Shown here piece by piece: positions 52,866 to 61,958 of a stretch of DNA of 64,000 nt; the first letter of the stretch is position 1, and every line of letters starts with the position of its first letter. The DNA comes from Castellaniella defragrans_A (GTDB taxonomy: Bacteria > Pseudomonadota > Gammaproteobacteria > Burkholderiales > Burkholderiaceae_B): the NCBI RefSeq assembly GCF_040394755.1, contig NZ_JBEBRQ010000003.1; one strand, 5' to 3'. A program made the translations under genes and the position numbers. The notes beneath the pieces were generated by a model, which saw only the letters and a list, made by a program, of their open reading frames with translations, was not told the origin of the DNA and did not search any database.

Positions 52866-53765
52866 TTAACCACGATCCAGCATCCAGCGCAAGGTGTCAT
52901 GCAACAACGGAGGTTGCCAATTTCCGATTAGCCTGCGCAACCTCTCCGAACTACCACAAAGCATCTTGACTTCATTTTTACGGATAAAATCAGGATTGAT
53001 TTCAATATCAAGCCGATGCCCCGTGATGTCTTGGCACATCCCCAGCACCTCATGCAGGGAATGGGCCAGACCAGTGCTGATATTGACAGTCTGACCAATG
53101 GCATTGGATCGTTCAAGCAATTCTTTATAGGCACGCACAACCATGCGCACATCGCCAAAATCCCGATAAACCTGAATATTTCCAAGCTCGATGGAAACGG
53201 CTTTCTTGCGAAAGTGCGACACGATCTTGGGAATAAGAAAACTTTCCGCCTGACCCACGCCGGTATAATTGAACGGACGCGTGATGATGATAGGCAGCTT
53301 ATCGGCATAAAGCTTGGCCATGTACTCCATGGCCAGCTTGCTGACGGCATAATCATTGGCGGGCGCCGGTACGACAGTTTCATCAATCATGCCTTCTGAT
53401 GCATTGCCATACACATTGGCACTGCTAGCCAGCAAAATTGCTTTGGGCAGCCTGGGCAACCGGACCAGGGCCTGCAATAAATTCCTGGTGCCCAGCAGGT
53501 TGACATGATAAAAGGCATTTGCATTGCCATGCCCGACAAATGCCATAGCCGCCAAGTGGACGACCATATCAGGAGCTATCTGTCTGACCGCCTGCTCAAG
53601 CGCCCCTTCGTTCAATAAATTGACCTGCACACGATCGCGGCCAGATGGCGCGTGCGCAGTAAGGCCTACGACACGATATCCAGAAGACTCCAGTTCCTTC
53701 CGCATATAACAGCCGGTGAAACCATCGTCTCCCGTTACGAGTACGGTATTTCCATACCCGCTCAT
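52866..53765 (-). CDS. rmd: GDP-6-deoxy-D-mannose reductase (GDP-D-rhamnose synthesis)
   Basis: 299-residue short-chain epimerase/reductase that reduces GDP-4-keto-6-deoxymannose to GDP-D-rhamnose. NAD(P) loop VLVTGDDGFTGCYM near 8, the Ser-Tyr-Lys set in LLASSANVYG and NDYAVSKLAMEYM, and substrate stretch ITRPFNYTGVGQ. The start at 53765 overlaps the gmd stop by one base (TAATG). A longer in-frame reading into gmd is rejected. The neighbouring gmd supports the assignment; a GDP-fucose synthase is less likely as it would be longer. Confidence 0.85.
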   Translation of the reverse strand: MSGYGNTVLVTGDDGFTGCYMRKELESSGYRVVGLTAHAPSGRDRVQVNLLNEGALEQAVRQIAPDMVVHLAAMAFVGHGNANAFYHVNLLGTRNLLQALVRLPRLPKAILLASSANVYGNASEGMIDETVVPAPANDYAVSKLAMEYMAKLYADKLPIIITRPFNYTGVGQAESFLIPKIVSHFRKKAVSIELGNIQVYRDFGDVRMVVRAYKELLERSNAIGQTVNISTGLAHSLHEVLGMCQDITGHRLDIEINPDFIRKNEVKMLCGSSERLRRLIGNWQPPLLHDTLRWMLDRG

Positions 53766-54808
53766 TAGAAGGAAAATCCTTGCATATTGCGCCGGATGTC
53801 TTCCTGCACCATCATTTGGCACAATTGCTCCAGCATGGTATGAGGAGCCCATCCCAACTTGGCCTTGGCCTTTCCAGGATCACCGATCAACAGTTCTACC
53901 TCCGCAGGACGATAGAACTTTGGGTTAACGGAAACGAGTACCTTGCCAGTCCTGGCATCCCTGCCTACTTCATTCTCAGCCTTACCTGAAAATTCAAGTG
54001 TATATCCGGCAGCACCAAACGCCATGGACACGAAATCCCGGACAGATTCTGTACGATTGGTCGCCACCACATATGTATCAGGCTCATCCGCCTGCAGCAT
54101 ACGCCACATTGCATCCACATATTCCTTGGCATAACCCCAGTCGCGCTTGGCATCCAGGTTGCCAAGTTCCACGGCATCGAGCCTGCCCAATTTTATCTTG
54201 GCCACCGAATCGGTGATCTTTCGTGTGACGAACTCGCGACCACGCAGGGGGGATTCATGATTGAACAGAATCCCGCTTGCCCCGAATATGCCGTAGGATT
54301 CGCGGTAGTTGATAGTCATCCAATGCGCATACAACTTGGCAACCCCATAGGGACTGCGAGGATAAAATGGCGTTGATTCTGTTTGCGGGATAGTTTGTAC
54401 CTTCCCGAACATTTCAGAAGTCGAAGCCTGATAATAACGCACCCTCGGATTGACGATGCGGATAGCCTCCAGGAGATTGACGGCACCTAAACCGGTAATC
54501 TCGGCCGTGGTGATAGGCTGCTCGAAGGAAACACCGACAAAGCTCTGCGCCGCCAAGTTATACACCTCGGTCGCCTCCGTGCCTTCCAGCAGGCGGATAC
54601 TCGCGGAAAGGTCGGTTAAATCATATTCAAGCAGATGCAGGCCTGGATGTTTGTCCACGCCGAGCTCCTCGATACGCCAGAAATTGACAGAACTGGTCCG
54701 ACGGTAGGCACCATAGACAGCGTAGCCTTTTTCCAGCAGCAACTGCGCCAAATATGCGCCATCTTGACCTGTGATGCCAGTAATAATGGCTTTTTTAACA
54801 GTCGTCAT
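53765..54808 (-). CDS. gmd: GDP-mannose 4,6-dehydratase
   Basis: 347 residues. GITGQDGAYLAQLLLEKGYA at the NADP site, then GAYRRTSSVNFWRIEELGVD, the catalytic YQASTSEMFGKVQTIPQTES with Ser/Thr and Glu, and FYPRSPYGVAKLYAHWMTIN with Tyr-x3-Lys. RDWGYAKEYVDAMWRMLQ is characteristic. It turns GDP-mannose from ManC into the 4-keto-6-deoxy sugar for Rmd. 89 bases after manC's stop on the same strand. Confidence 0.96.
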   Translation of the reverse strand: MTTVKKAIITGITGQDGAYLAQLLLEKGYAVYGAYRRTSSVNFWRIEELGVDKHPGLHLLEYDLTDLSASIRLLEGTEATEVYNLAAQSFVGVSFEQPITTAEITGLGAVNLLEAIRIVNPRVRYYQASTSEMFGKVQTIPQTESTPFYPRSPYGVAKLYAHWMTINYRESYGIFGASGILFNHESPLRGREFVTRKITDSVAKIKLGRLDAVELGNLDAKRDWGYAKEYVDAMWRMLQADEPDTYVVATNRTESVRDFVSMAFGAAGYTLEFSGKAENEVGRDARTGKVLVSVNPKFYRPAEVELLIGDPGKAKAKLGWAPHTMLEQLCQMMVQEDIRRNMQGFSF

Positions 54809-54897
54809 GATTTAATCTACCAATAAGTCAATGGATGATGTCCTCTGCGGCGTTGATAGCCAACGGCCCGCACCACCCTTCTGGGACCCAGCATGAT

Positions 54898-56337
54898 TCA
54901 TCTCTCTATCCGTCCGTAGATATCTTCGAATCGCACAATATCGTCCTCACCCAGGTACTCACCGCTTTGCACCTCAATCAAAACCAAGTCAATTACCCCT
55001 GGATTTTCCAACCGATGCTTATGACCAGCCGGTATAAAAACAGATTCATTACTATTCAACATCAGTTCTCGCTCGCCATTCACCACATGCGCCATGCCGC
55101 TGACAACCACCCAATGCTCACTGCGATGATGGTGCAGTTGCAGTGATAAAGATCCTTTCGGCTTGACCACAATGCGCTTGATCTTGAAACGCTCGCCTTC
55201 TTCCAGCGTGGTATAGGTACCCCATGGGCGATGTACGGTCTGGTGCACCAGATGCGCCGTATGCCCGCTCTGCTTCAGAGCGCTGACTATATGCTTGACA
55301 TCCTGCGCATCATTTTTGTGCGCCACCAGCACGGCATCAGGGGTATCAACGACAATCAGATCTTGCACACCTACCAAAGCGGCAAGACGATGTTTACTCT
55401 GAACATAGTTATTCCTGGCATTGTAGGTAACCGCTTGGCCCACGATACGGTTGCCATCGCTGCCAGGTTCGACCAGTTCGCTCATGGCATTCCACGAACC
55501 AATGTCGCTCCAGCCAATATCGCAGGGTATCGTTGCTACCTTGGTAGATCGTTCCATCAGGGCATAGTCGATGGAAATTTCCGGTACTTGCGCAAAGGCA
55601 TCGGCATCCAGGTTCAGATGGCGGTACCCTTTGCCCTCCGCCATACGCGATTTTTCCAAAGTAGCTATCACGGCGCTCAACACATCATCGGCGAGTTTTT
55701 CCAGCTCTTCCAGGACCGTGCCTACGCGGAAGCAAAACATCCCGGAATTCCAGAAATAATTTCCCGCAGCCACATATTCCTTGGCGGAGGCGTCGTCTGG
55801 CTTTTCAACAAAACGCTTTACCTTGAACCCGCTTTGCAATGGGCTCGCGCTATCGATCTCGATGTAGCCGAATCCTGTCTCTGGGTATTGGGCATGCATC
55901 CCGAAAGTGACCAGCCAGCCATGAGTAGCCAGATCTGCGGCTTTTTGCACCGCCATGGAAAACGCAGCTTCGTCCTTGATGAGATGATCCGCGGGCAGCA
56001 CCAGCATGATAGCGTCTGGACCATGCGCCTGCTTCAGATGCACGGCAGCGGATGCCACGGCGGCAGCCGTGTTGCGGCCAAAGGGCTCGAGAATATAACT
56101 TTGCTGAAAATGAGCGTCAACCTTGCGGTATTCGTCCTCGGTCTTGAACAACAGCTCCCGGTTTGTCACGGTCAGCACTTCATTGACCCCGGCCTGGGCG
56201 CAGGCCCGCAGAAAGGTCTTCTGGATCAGATTCTGCCCGTCAGGCAAGGTCATGAAGGGCTTGGGATGCGCCTGGCGCGATATAGGCCAGAGGCGGCTGC
56301 CAACCCCGCCAGACATAATGACAGGGATTAATTTCAC
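54898..56337 (-). CDS. manC: Mannose-1-phosphate guanylyltransferase / mannose-6-phosphate isomerase
   Basis: 479 residues from GTG at 56337, which has GAGG eight bases ahead and gives the typical start KLIPVIMSGGVGSRLWPISR; the GTG nine codons earlier has no such site. The nucleotidyltransferase domain (1-350) contains FVEKPDDASAKEYVAAGNYF and WNSGMF. The cupin isomerase domain (about 370-475) contains RPWGTYTTLEEGERFKIKRI, LQLHHHRSEHWVVVSGMA and FIPAGHKHRLENPG. Supplies GDP-mannose to Gmd and Rmd. Confidence 0.95.
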   Translation of the reverse strand: MKLIPVIMSGGVGSRLWPISRQAHPKPFMTLPDGQNLIQKTFLRACAQAGVNEVLTVTNRELLFKTEDEYRKVDAHFQQSYILEPFGRNTAAAVASAAVHLKQAHGPDAIMLVLPADHLIKDEAAFSMAVQKAADLATHGWLVTFGMHAQYPETGFGYIEIDSASPLQSGFKVKRFVEKPDDASAKEYVAAGNYFWNSGMFCFRVGTVLEELEKLADDVLSAVIATLEKSRMAEGKGYRHLNLDADAFAQVPEISIDYALMERSTKVATIPCDIGWSDIGSWNAMSELVEPGSDGNRIVGQAVTYNARNNYVQSKHRLAALVGVQDLIVVDTPDAVLVAHKNDAQDVKHIVSALKQSGHTAHLVHQTVHRPWGTYTTLEEGERFKIKRIVVKPKGSLSLQLHHHRSEHWVVVSGMAHVVNGERELMLNSNESVFIPAGHKHRLENPGVIDLVLIEVQSGEYLGEDDIVRFEDIYGRIER

Positions 56338-56517
56338 AGACGATACCTCAGGTATTGTGTTCACTACGGATTGCCTCTTGCTGTAAATTAGCGAATTCCA
56401 TCGACCGGGACTACCTGCTCGACCAACCTGGCATCCAAGAAATCACGCATTTGCGCAACGCGGCGAAACGCGCCATTTCATCGGTCAAAATATTATGCGT
56501 AATTCAAGACTTACGAA

Positions 56518-58284
56518 TTACCATTCAGCCACTTGGCAGTCTACCCTGTCTTTAGGCAATCGAGGATTATAGTATGGGTCCCGCTGTATCTTATCAGGCC
56601 ACTTGGATAGAAAATGCATTCTATCCGCCTCATCAACATCGCGCCTAGGAAGAGATGATCCCTCATAGTGATAAAGCAATGCATAAGGCGAATAAACAAT
56701 CCTATAGCCCGCATCACGCATCCGAAGGCAGAAGTCTATATCGTTATAGTCAATTCTTAGTTTCGGATCGAACATCCCGACTTTTTCTATCACACTCATG
56801 CGAGTCGCCAACACAGCCCCCGTGACCGCCGAATAATTCCGGATCAAATGCGTGAAGCCGCAATACCCAATCTCGCTGGATGGCAGATTATGGAATATAT
56901 GTGTCGTCAAGCCGTTGACACCCAAAACGACGCCCGCATGCTGCAAACGCCCATTTGGATAGATAAGCCTGGCCCCAACAGCCCCTATATCTGCCCGGCG
57001 AGAAAATGATAGCAATGCCTCAATCCAGTCTGGCGCGACGACCTCAATATCATCATTGAGCATGATGACATCTTCCGTTGTCACCAACCCCAACGCATGA
57101 TTTGTTTTATCTGGGAAATTAAACGGCCCCTCGAATTCATATTGAGCCACCTTGACACCCCACTTCAAAAATCGATCATGGATATCCTCCGGCAATTTGC
57201 CATCATCCAGCACGATCAGATTGAAATTTCTGAAGGTCGAACGCTCAATAATACTTTTAACCGCATTCTCAACCAATAAAATTTTTCCTCGGCCTTCCAC
57301 CTCTCTGGTACAGCTCCCTGTAAGTATCACTAAAGTGACAGGACGAGACGCATCGACAGGCCATTTAACGCGAAAACTTCCAGTAAACAAACCATCAACA
57401 ACCTCAGCGGTCGGCTCCTGACTCTGCACGAAATCCGTGAGCGCCTTCTTGGCGTTGATCAAGGCGGTAGGCTTGGCATCAACTACCGCAGCCGCCGAGC
57501 CTGGAATTTTTCTCCAATGATAAAGCACGTGAGGGATATGTTCCACCCGCCTTGCCTTCGCCGTGGCACGCAGCGCCAAATCATAATCTTGCGAGCCGGT
57601 AAACTCATCTCGCAGTCCGCCTAACTCAAGAAACAGCGATTTTCTGATCACCATAAAGTGCAGAACATACATTACCGAAAGAAGATGCTCGGGAGACCAA
57701 TCCGGTTTCAAGTAAGGCTCGCTACGACTTCCGTCCTCTTCGAGCTTGTCTTCATCCGTGTATAGAACATCAATGTCCGAGCCATTCTCAATCGCCTGGA
57801 CGACAAGCTCCAGAGCCTTCGGCTCCAGGGTATCGTCATGATCCAAGAAGGCAATAAAATGGCCTGTGGCAAACTCAGCCGCAAGATTGGTCGCCCTGGC
57901 AATATGCAGATTTTTTGACGACCTGACGATTTTGATGCGGGGGTCAGATCCTCGGTATTTTTCCAATACATGTACGGTTTCCTTCGAGCTAGATGCATCG
58001 TCGCACAAACATAGCTCCCAATTCGTATATGTTTGATGCAAAACCGACTCTATCGCCTCATCAAGAATTTTTGCCGGAGTATTGTAAACAGGCACCAAGA
58101 TACTTATCCGTGTACTGCCTCGAACTACAGGTCCGTATGAGGCATTCCGCTCAGATGCCTGTGTAGGCCGAACGGCGGTCTTCCCAAGAACCCGTGCAGC
58201 TTGCGAGACCGCCATTTTTAAACCTACGGCACGCGCAACAACCAAAAATCGACTGACCAAATGTAGAAATCGCTTCATTGACAT
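56518..58284 (-). CDS. Two-domain family 2 glycosyltransferase
   Basis: About 588 residues; start ATG at 58284 or 58278, with no decisive ribosome-binding site. Two GT-A domains in tandem: the first at about 55-270 (TRISILVPVYNTPAKILDEA, LDHDDTLEPKALELVVQAIE, YTDEDKLEEDGSRSEPYLKP), the second at about 315-560 (RNFNLIVLDDGKLPEDIHDR, MLNDDIEVVAPDWIEALLSF, RIDYNDIDFCLRMRDAGYRI). Such paired GT2 enzymes build repeating O-chains, often rhamnans. Separated from manC by a 180-base gap without a gene, and from the 1200-residue gene by about 70 bases. Confidence 0.88.
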   Translation of the reverse strand: MSMKRFLHLVSRFLVVARAVGLKMAVSQAARVLGKTAVRPTQASERNASYGPVVRGSTRISILVPVYNTPAKILDEAIESVLHQTYTNWELCLCDDASSSKETVHVLEKYRGSDPRIKIVRSSKNLHIARATNLAAEFATGHFIAFLDHDDTLEPKALELVVQAIENGSDIDVLYTDEDKLEEDGSRSEPYLKPDWSPEHLLSVMYVLHFMVIRKSLFLELGGLRDEFTGSQDYDLALRATAKARRVEHIPHVLYHWRKIPGSAAAVVDAKPTALINAKKALTDFVQSQEPTAEVVDGLFTGSFRVKWPVDASRPVTLVILTGSCTREVEGRGKILLVENAVKSIIERSTFRNFNLIVLDDGKLPEDIHDRFLKWGVKVAQYEFEGPFNFPDKTNHALGLVTTEDVIMLNDDIEVVAPDWIEALLSFSRRADIGAVGARLIYPNGRLQHAGVVLGVNGLTTHIFHNLPSSEIGYCGFTHLIRNYSAVTGAVLATRMSVIEKVGMFDPKLRIDYNDIDFCLRMRDAGYRIVYSPYALLYHYEGSSLPRRDVDEADRMHFLSKWPDKIQRDPYYNPRLPKDRVDCQVAEW

Positions 58285-58355
58285 CTTCAAATCTTTTGGG
58301 GAAATGTACTTTTCACTTCATAATATATTCAAAACGCATCGCGCAGCATCTCCCC

Positions 58356-61300
58356 TTATGAATCAGGATTGTATTGCCAGATACGATTCAACTCGGAACG
58401 CATCACCTGCATTGTTTTTTCACTGGAAAATAGACTTCCAGAATATGCCAGGCCTTTTTTCCCCAAATCATCCGCATAGCTTCTATCAGAAAATATTTTG
58501 CGCATCCCTTCGCGCATTGAAGCAGACAATGGATCGGCCCACAAGTAATGTGGAGGATAGGGTGCGTTGCCTTCTCCAACCTCGACAAGACGATATTCCA
58601 GAGGCCATGCTGAGTCAGGGGTCACAAAATCAGCAGCCCCACCATAAGGCGTGGCAATCACGGGTTTTCCCGCTCTCATCGCTTCCAATATAGTCAGCCC
58701 GAGCCCCTCGGATCTGTGCGGTGAAACATAACAATCAATCAGTTGAAAGAGATCATGCATTTCATGATCTTCCAGCGCCCTGTCCATGAAAATTATATCT
58801 GGACGCTGCCGAGCCATCGAAACAAGCTTCTGGATATTAACATCTTCAGGATTTGAATAATGTATTTTGATTAGACAACACGCACCATCATCCGGCCCGA
58901 ATTCTTCAAGATAAGCATTGAGCAATGCCAACGGATTCTTGCGGCCTAGAATGCTCCCCGCATCCGCCGCATAGAAAAAGATAAATCGATCATCGGGGAG
59001 ATCAAAATCATGCCTTTTCATTGAACATGAGGTCTGTGATTGTTCCAGCATTGGACGAACCACACGGACAGGAGTCCTGGACACCGCGGCGACCGATCGT
59101 GCAATGAACTCACTTGCACACCAGATCTCATCGAAACGATGGATTATTTCATGCCATTCAGGTAGGAGGGAAGACAGCTCCCAATATACTATCGCAACGT
59201 TATAGCAGCAGGGCGCCACAAGCTCTCTTAATGGCGCACAGTCGAGCAGACTCGCGTTTGCAAGCAGGTCAAGATTGAGATGAACGATATTGATCGGCTG
59301 CTTATCAATCGATGGATACTCGATGGGCGTTCGACGGAGCCGCTCGAATCCCAAGCGCCATGGAACGACATTGATTGGTATATCGGTCTCCAGCAAACAG
59401 GAGACATAACCTCTCGCGCTGATACTTACGCCATTGACAAACTCCACAGGTCCTATGAAATTGACCCCTAGTTTTTTATGTAAGGGTCTGATCCACGTCC
59501 GCAGGGCGGGGACTTTGTTGGCAGCGGATGTACGCCGCAGATTATTCTCTTTTGCCTTAAGTATGGCGCTCACATCGCATTGGGCAGGCTTGCCTGGCGC
59601 GGCCATTATTTCGATCTTGCTGCCCCATAATGTGGTATCTCGCACTTCAGTTAGACCAATATGGCCATTTTCCTGCGTAGCGATTAGACCAAAGAGGCGT
59701 TCCATTGCATGCGCAGTTTTACCGTCATTACTACCGTCCTCGGCTTCTAGAGATATGCCTGCATCGGTCAACTGTAATAGTTTTTTCAATGTCCGAGGCC
59801 CCATCCAGAACATGGTGCCGGCAAAAAATCCCCATTCGGGCGGCAGCGGCTTTCCTGGATAGAGTTGTCCTGCCAGCTTTTTGAGCTTTGGGCCATTATC
59901 CATGATGAGAGTAGGCCCCGAAACGTATAGATCCTTCGCGCCAACCAGCAATAGGTCGGGGTCGGCCTGGAAACAACGGAGGATGCCACTGACAAGATAC
60001 TTGTTATCCAGCACGCCCTGCAGCATTAGCGTTCGCCACATTTCGGGCAAAGTCTGCCCCTTCTTTGTATGAAGCTTGCAGATCGCAGTGTAATTGCTGG
60101 CCGCGAGTAATGGTAGAACGGTCAAAAATGGGCCAATATCACGTCCGGCGTTACTGGTCGTAAGCACCCTCGCGGCAGGAAACAAACGATGCACCTGCTT
60201 CCGGAGTGCTTCCACATTGGAATCCTCGGATACAGACACATATAAATCAAAGACTATAGGAATATTGCGGAGAAAGAGTACAATCTCGCTCCAAAGATCC
60301 TCATAATAAAGATGCACCACAACTGCGATTTTGACATCTCGAAGCAATATGCCTGGATCGAAGGCTCGTTCCTCCTGTACCAATCCATGCTCAAGATAGT
60401 GGGATAGCAGATTCACATCACGAGAGGCCAACTCTGGATGCTGTGTTAGATACCACTTGCCGTCAAAAAGCGGGGCCGGCTCCCGGTTTTCATATATACC
60501 ACGCCTCAAATAATGAGCAAGCGGATTGATCCCGGTACGAACCACATCTTTATTCCGCATGAGATACCAGCTGGTATCGAATACGGGATTCGGATTCCGC
60601 CTTTCATCAACGCCAAATCTAAGATAATGAACCAATGGGTTTACGCCGGAACTTGCCACATCCGGATATTGCGCCAGATACCAACTTGTAGTGAAAAGCG
60701 GATTGGGGTTGCGCCCTTCGATAGCGCCATGCATTAGGTAATGCCGTATTGGATCCTTGCCTTTTTCCGCAACATCCGGGTACTGTTTCAAATACCAATC
60801 GCAATCAAACAACCCGCTGGCGCAAAGCGATTTACGATCACGCGCAACCATGAGTATCTTCTGTATTGGATCGAATACCAAACGCATCAAATTAGCCAGC
60901 GGCAAGCACACATTGCGCATGAACCAACGCAGCGGGTATGTCAGGCGCCAGATTTTGGAGCTGCGTAGCGCAGCGATCTCCTGCTGCAGCGATGCTATGG
61001 CCTGGCTCTTTTCGGTAATTTCGAGATCGAGGGTTCTGACATGTTGCCGCAACACATCTGCATCGCGTGTTAGTTCGGTGACCCGATGAGATTCCTCAAC
61101 GACGGTTTTCTGTGCCTGCCCCAACCGCTCTGACAACTGCGTTATTTCCTCCAAGGGATTGAATTTCCTTGAACTCCATTGATTATTTGTTTGCGGTGGC
61201 GCCACCGACTCGTATGTTGACAGATCGAAATGACCGGGAACAACTTTCTCCTGCGTTCCCGCAATAACGCGCTTACCCAACAAATTCTCTGCGACCGTTC

Positions 61301-61958
61301 GCTTCCGAACCACACACATTGAGTTTATGAATTCGATGGAATGGATGGAGGCCAATTCCTCGATCTCAAAGTCGAGCCCATATTTATCACGGAATCCGGA
61401 CAGCAAATCCATCGGTGGCTTCTCGATGCCCCAGTGCTCATAGTTGACGATATCGGCCAGATGCTTGAAGAAACCAATGGATGAATATGGATCATACAGG
61501 CCACCATCAAACCCCTCCCAATAGCTGCAGTGCATATCCTCTGCAACAAACAGCCCGCCATCAACGAGATATTTGAAATACCGAACAAAGCTCTGAATGA
61601 TATCTCCAGAGGTGTGCGACCCATCGTCAATGACGATGTCGAATCGATCGGAAATAGCGATAATGCATTCTTGCGTGGCGTCTTTGTTCGCATCGCCAAC
61701 AACAACAGTAATCCGAGGATCATCGTACCGAAGACGCGCACAGTCCGGATTGATGTCGCAACCCACAAGATGCACCGCATTTGGAAAATATTTTCCCCAG
61801 ATATCCAATGACCCGCCATTTTGTACACCTATCTCCAGAAGATTGACGGGATGCTCTTGATAAGGATCGAACAAGCGATCGTATTCTTCCAGATATAAAC
61901 TCCATTTATCGGAAACTTTCCCGGTGTGTTCACGATAGAGTTGCTTTAATTTGGTCAT
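58356..61958 (-). CDS. Multidomain polysaccharide enzyme: methyltransferase, coiled coil, 38-residue repeats, RgpF-like and GT4 domains
   Basis: 1200 residues. Residues 36-220 are a class I methyltransferase (VNLLEIGVQNGGSLDIWGKY, FDIVIDDGSHTSGDIIQSFV). Residues 265-335 form a coiled coil, followed by a hydrophobic amphipathic stretch to 372. Residues 376-535 hold four repeats with WYL at 388, 426, 464 and 502, exactly 38 apart, and the theme YPDVASSGVNPLVHYLRFG. From 542 an RgpF-like domain follows (KIAVVVHLYYEDLWSEIVLF, TTSNAGRDIGPFLTVLPLLA, AICKLHTKK). The C-terminal part (about 930-1190) is a GT4 glycosyltransferase with HRSEGLGLTILEAMRAGKPV. The start overlaps the wzt stop (ATGA). Confidence 0.85.
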   Translation of the reverse strand: MTKLKQLYREHTGKVSDKWSLYLEEYDRLFDPYQEHPVNLLEIGVQNGGSLDIWGKYFPNAVHLVGCDINPDCARLRYDDPRITVVVGDANKDATQECIIAISDRFDIVIDDGSHTSGDIIQSFVRYFKYLVDGGLFVAEDMHCSYWEGFDGGLYDPYSSIGFFKHLADIVNYEHWGIEKPPMDLLSGFRDKYGLDFEIEELASIHSIEFINSMCVVRKRTVAENLLGKRVIAGTQEKVVPGHFDLSTYESVAPPQTNNQWSSRKFNPLEEITQLSERLGQAQKTVVEESHRVTELTRDADVLRQHVRTLDLEITEKSQAIASLQQEIAALRSSKIWRLTYPLRWFMRNVCLPLANLMRLVFDPIQKILMVARDRKSLCASGLFDCDWYLKQYPDVAEKGKDPIRHYLMHGAIEGRNPNPLFTTSWYLAQYPDVASSGVNPLVHYLRFGVDERRNPNPVFDTSWYLMRNKDVVRTGINPLAHYLRRGIYENREPAPLFDGKWYLTQHPELASRDVNLLSHYLEHGLVQEERAFDPGILLRDVKIAVVVHLYYEDLWSEIVLFLRNIPIVFDLYVSVSEDSNVEALRKQVHRLFPAARVLTTSNAGRDIGPFLTVLPLLAASNYTAICKLHTKKGQTLPEMWRTLMLQGVLDNKYLVSGILRCFQADPDLLLVGAKDLYVSGPTLIMDNGPKLKKLAGQLYPGKPLPPEWGFFAGTMFWMGPRTLKKLLQLTDAGISLEAEDGSNDGKTAHAMERLFGLIATQENGHIGLTEVRDTTLWGSKIEIMAAPGKPAQCDVSAILKAKENNLRRTSAANKVPALRTWIRPLHKKLGVNFIGPVEFVNGVSISARGYVSCLLETDIPINVVPWRLGFERLRRTPIEYPSIDKQPINIVHLNLDLLANASLLDCAPLRELVAPCCYNVAIVYWELSSLLPEWHEIIHRFDEIWCASEFIARSVAAVSRTPVRVVRPMLEQSQTSCSMKRHDFDLPDDRFIFFYAADAGSILGRKNPLALLNAYLEEFGPDDGACCLIKIHYSNPEDVNIQKLVSMARQRPDIIFMDRALEDHEMHDLFQLIDCYVSPHRSEGLGLTILEAMRAGKPVIATPYGGAADFVTPDSAWPLEYRLVEVGEGNAPYPPHYLWADPLSASMREGMRKIFSDRSYADDLGKKGLAYSGSLFSSEKTMQVMRSELNRIWQYNPDS

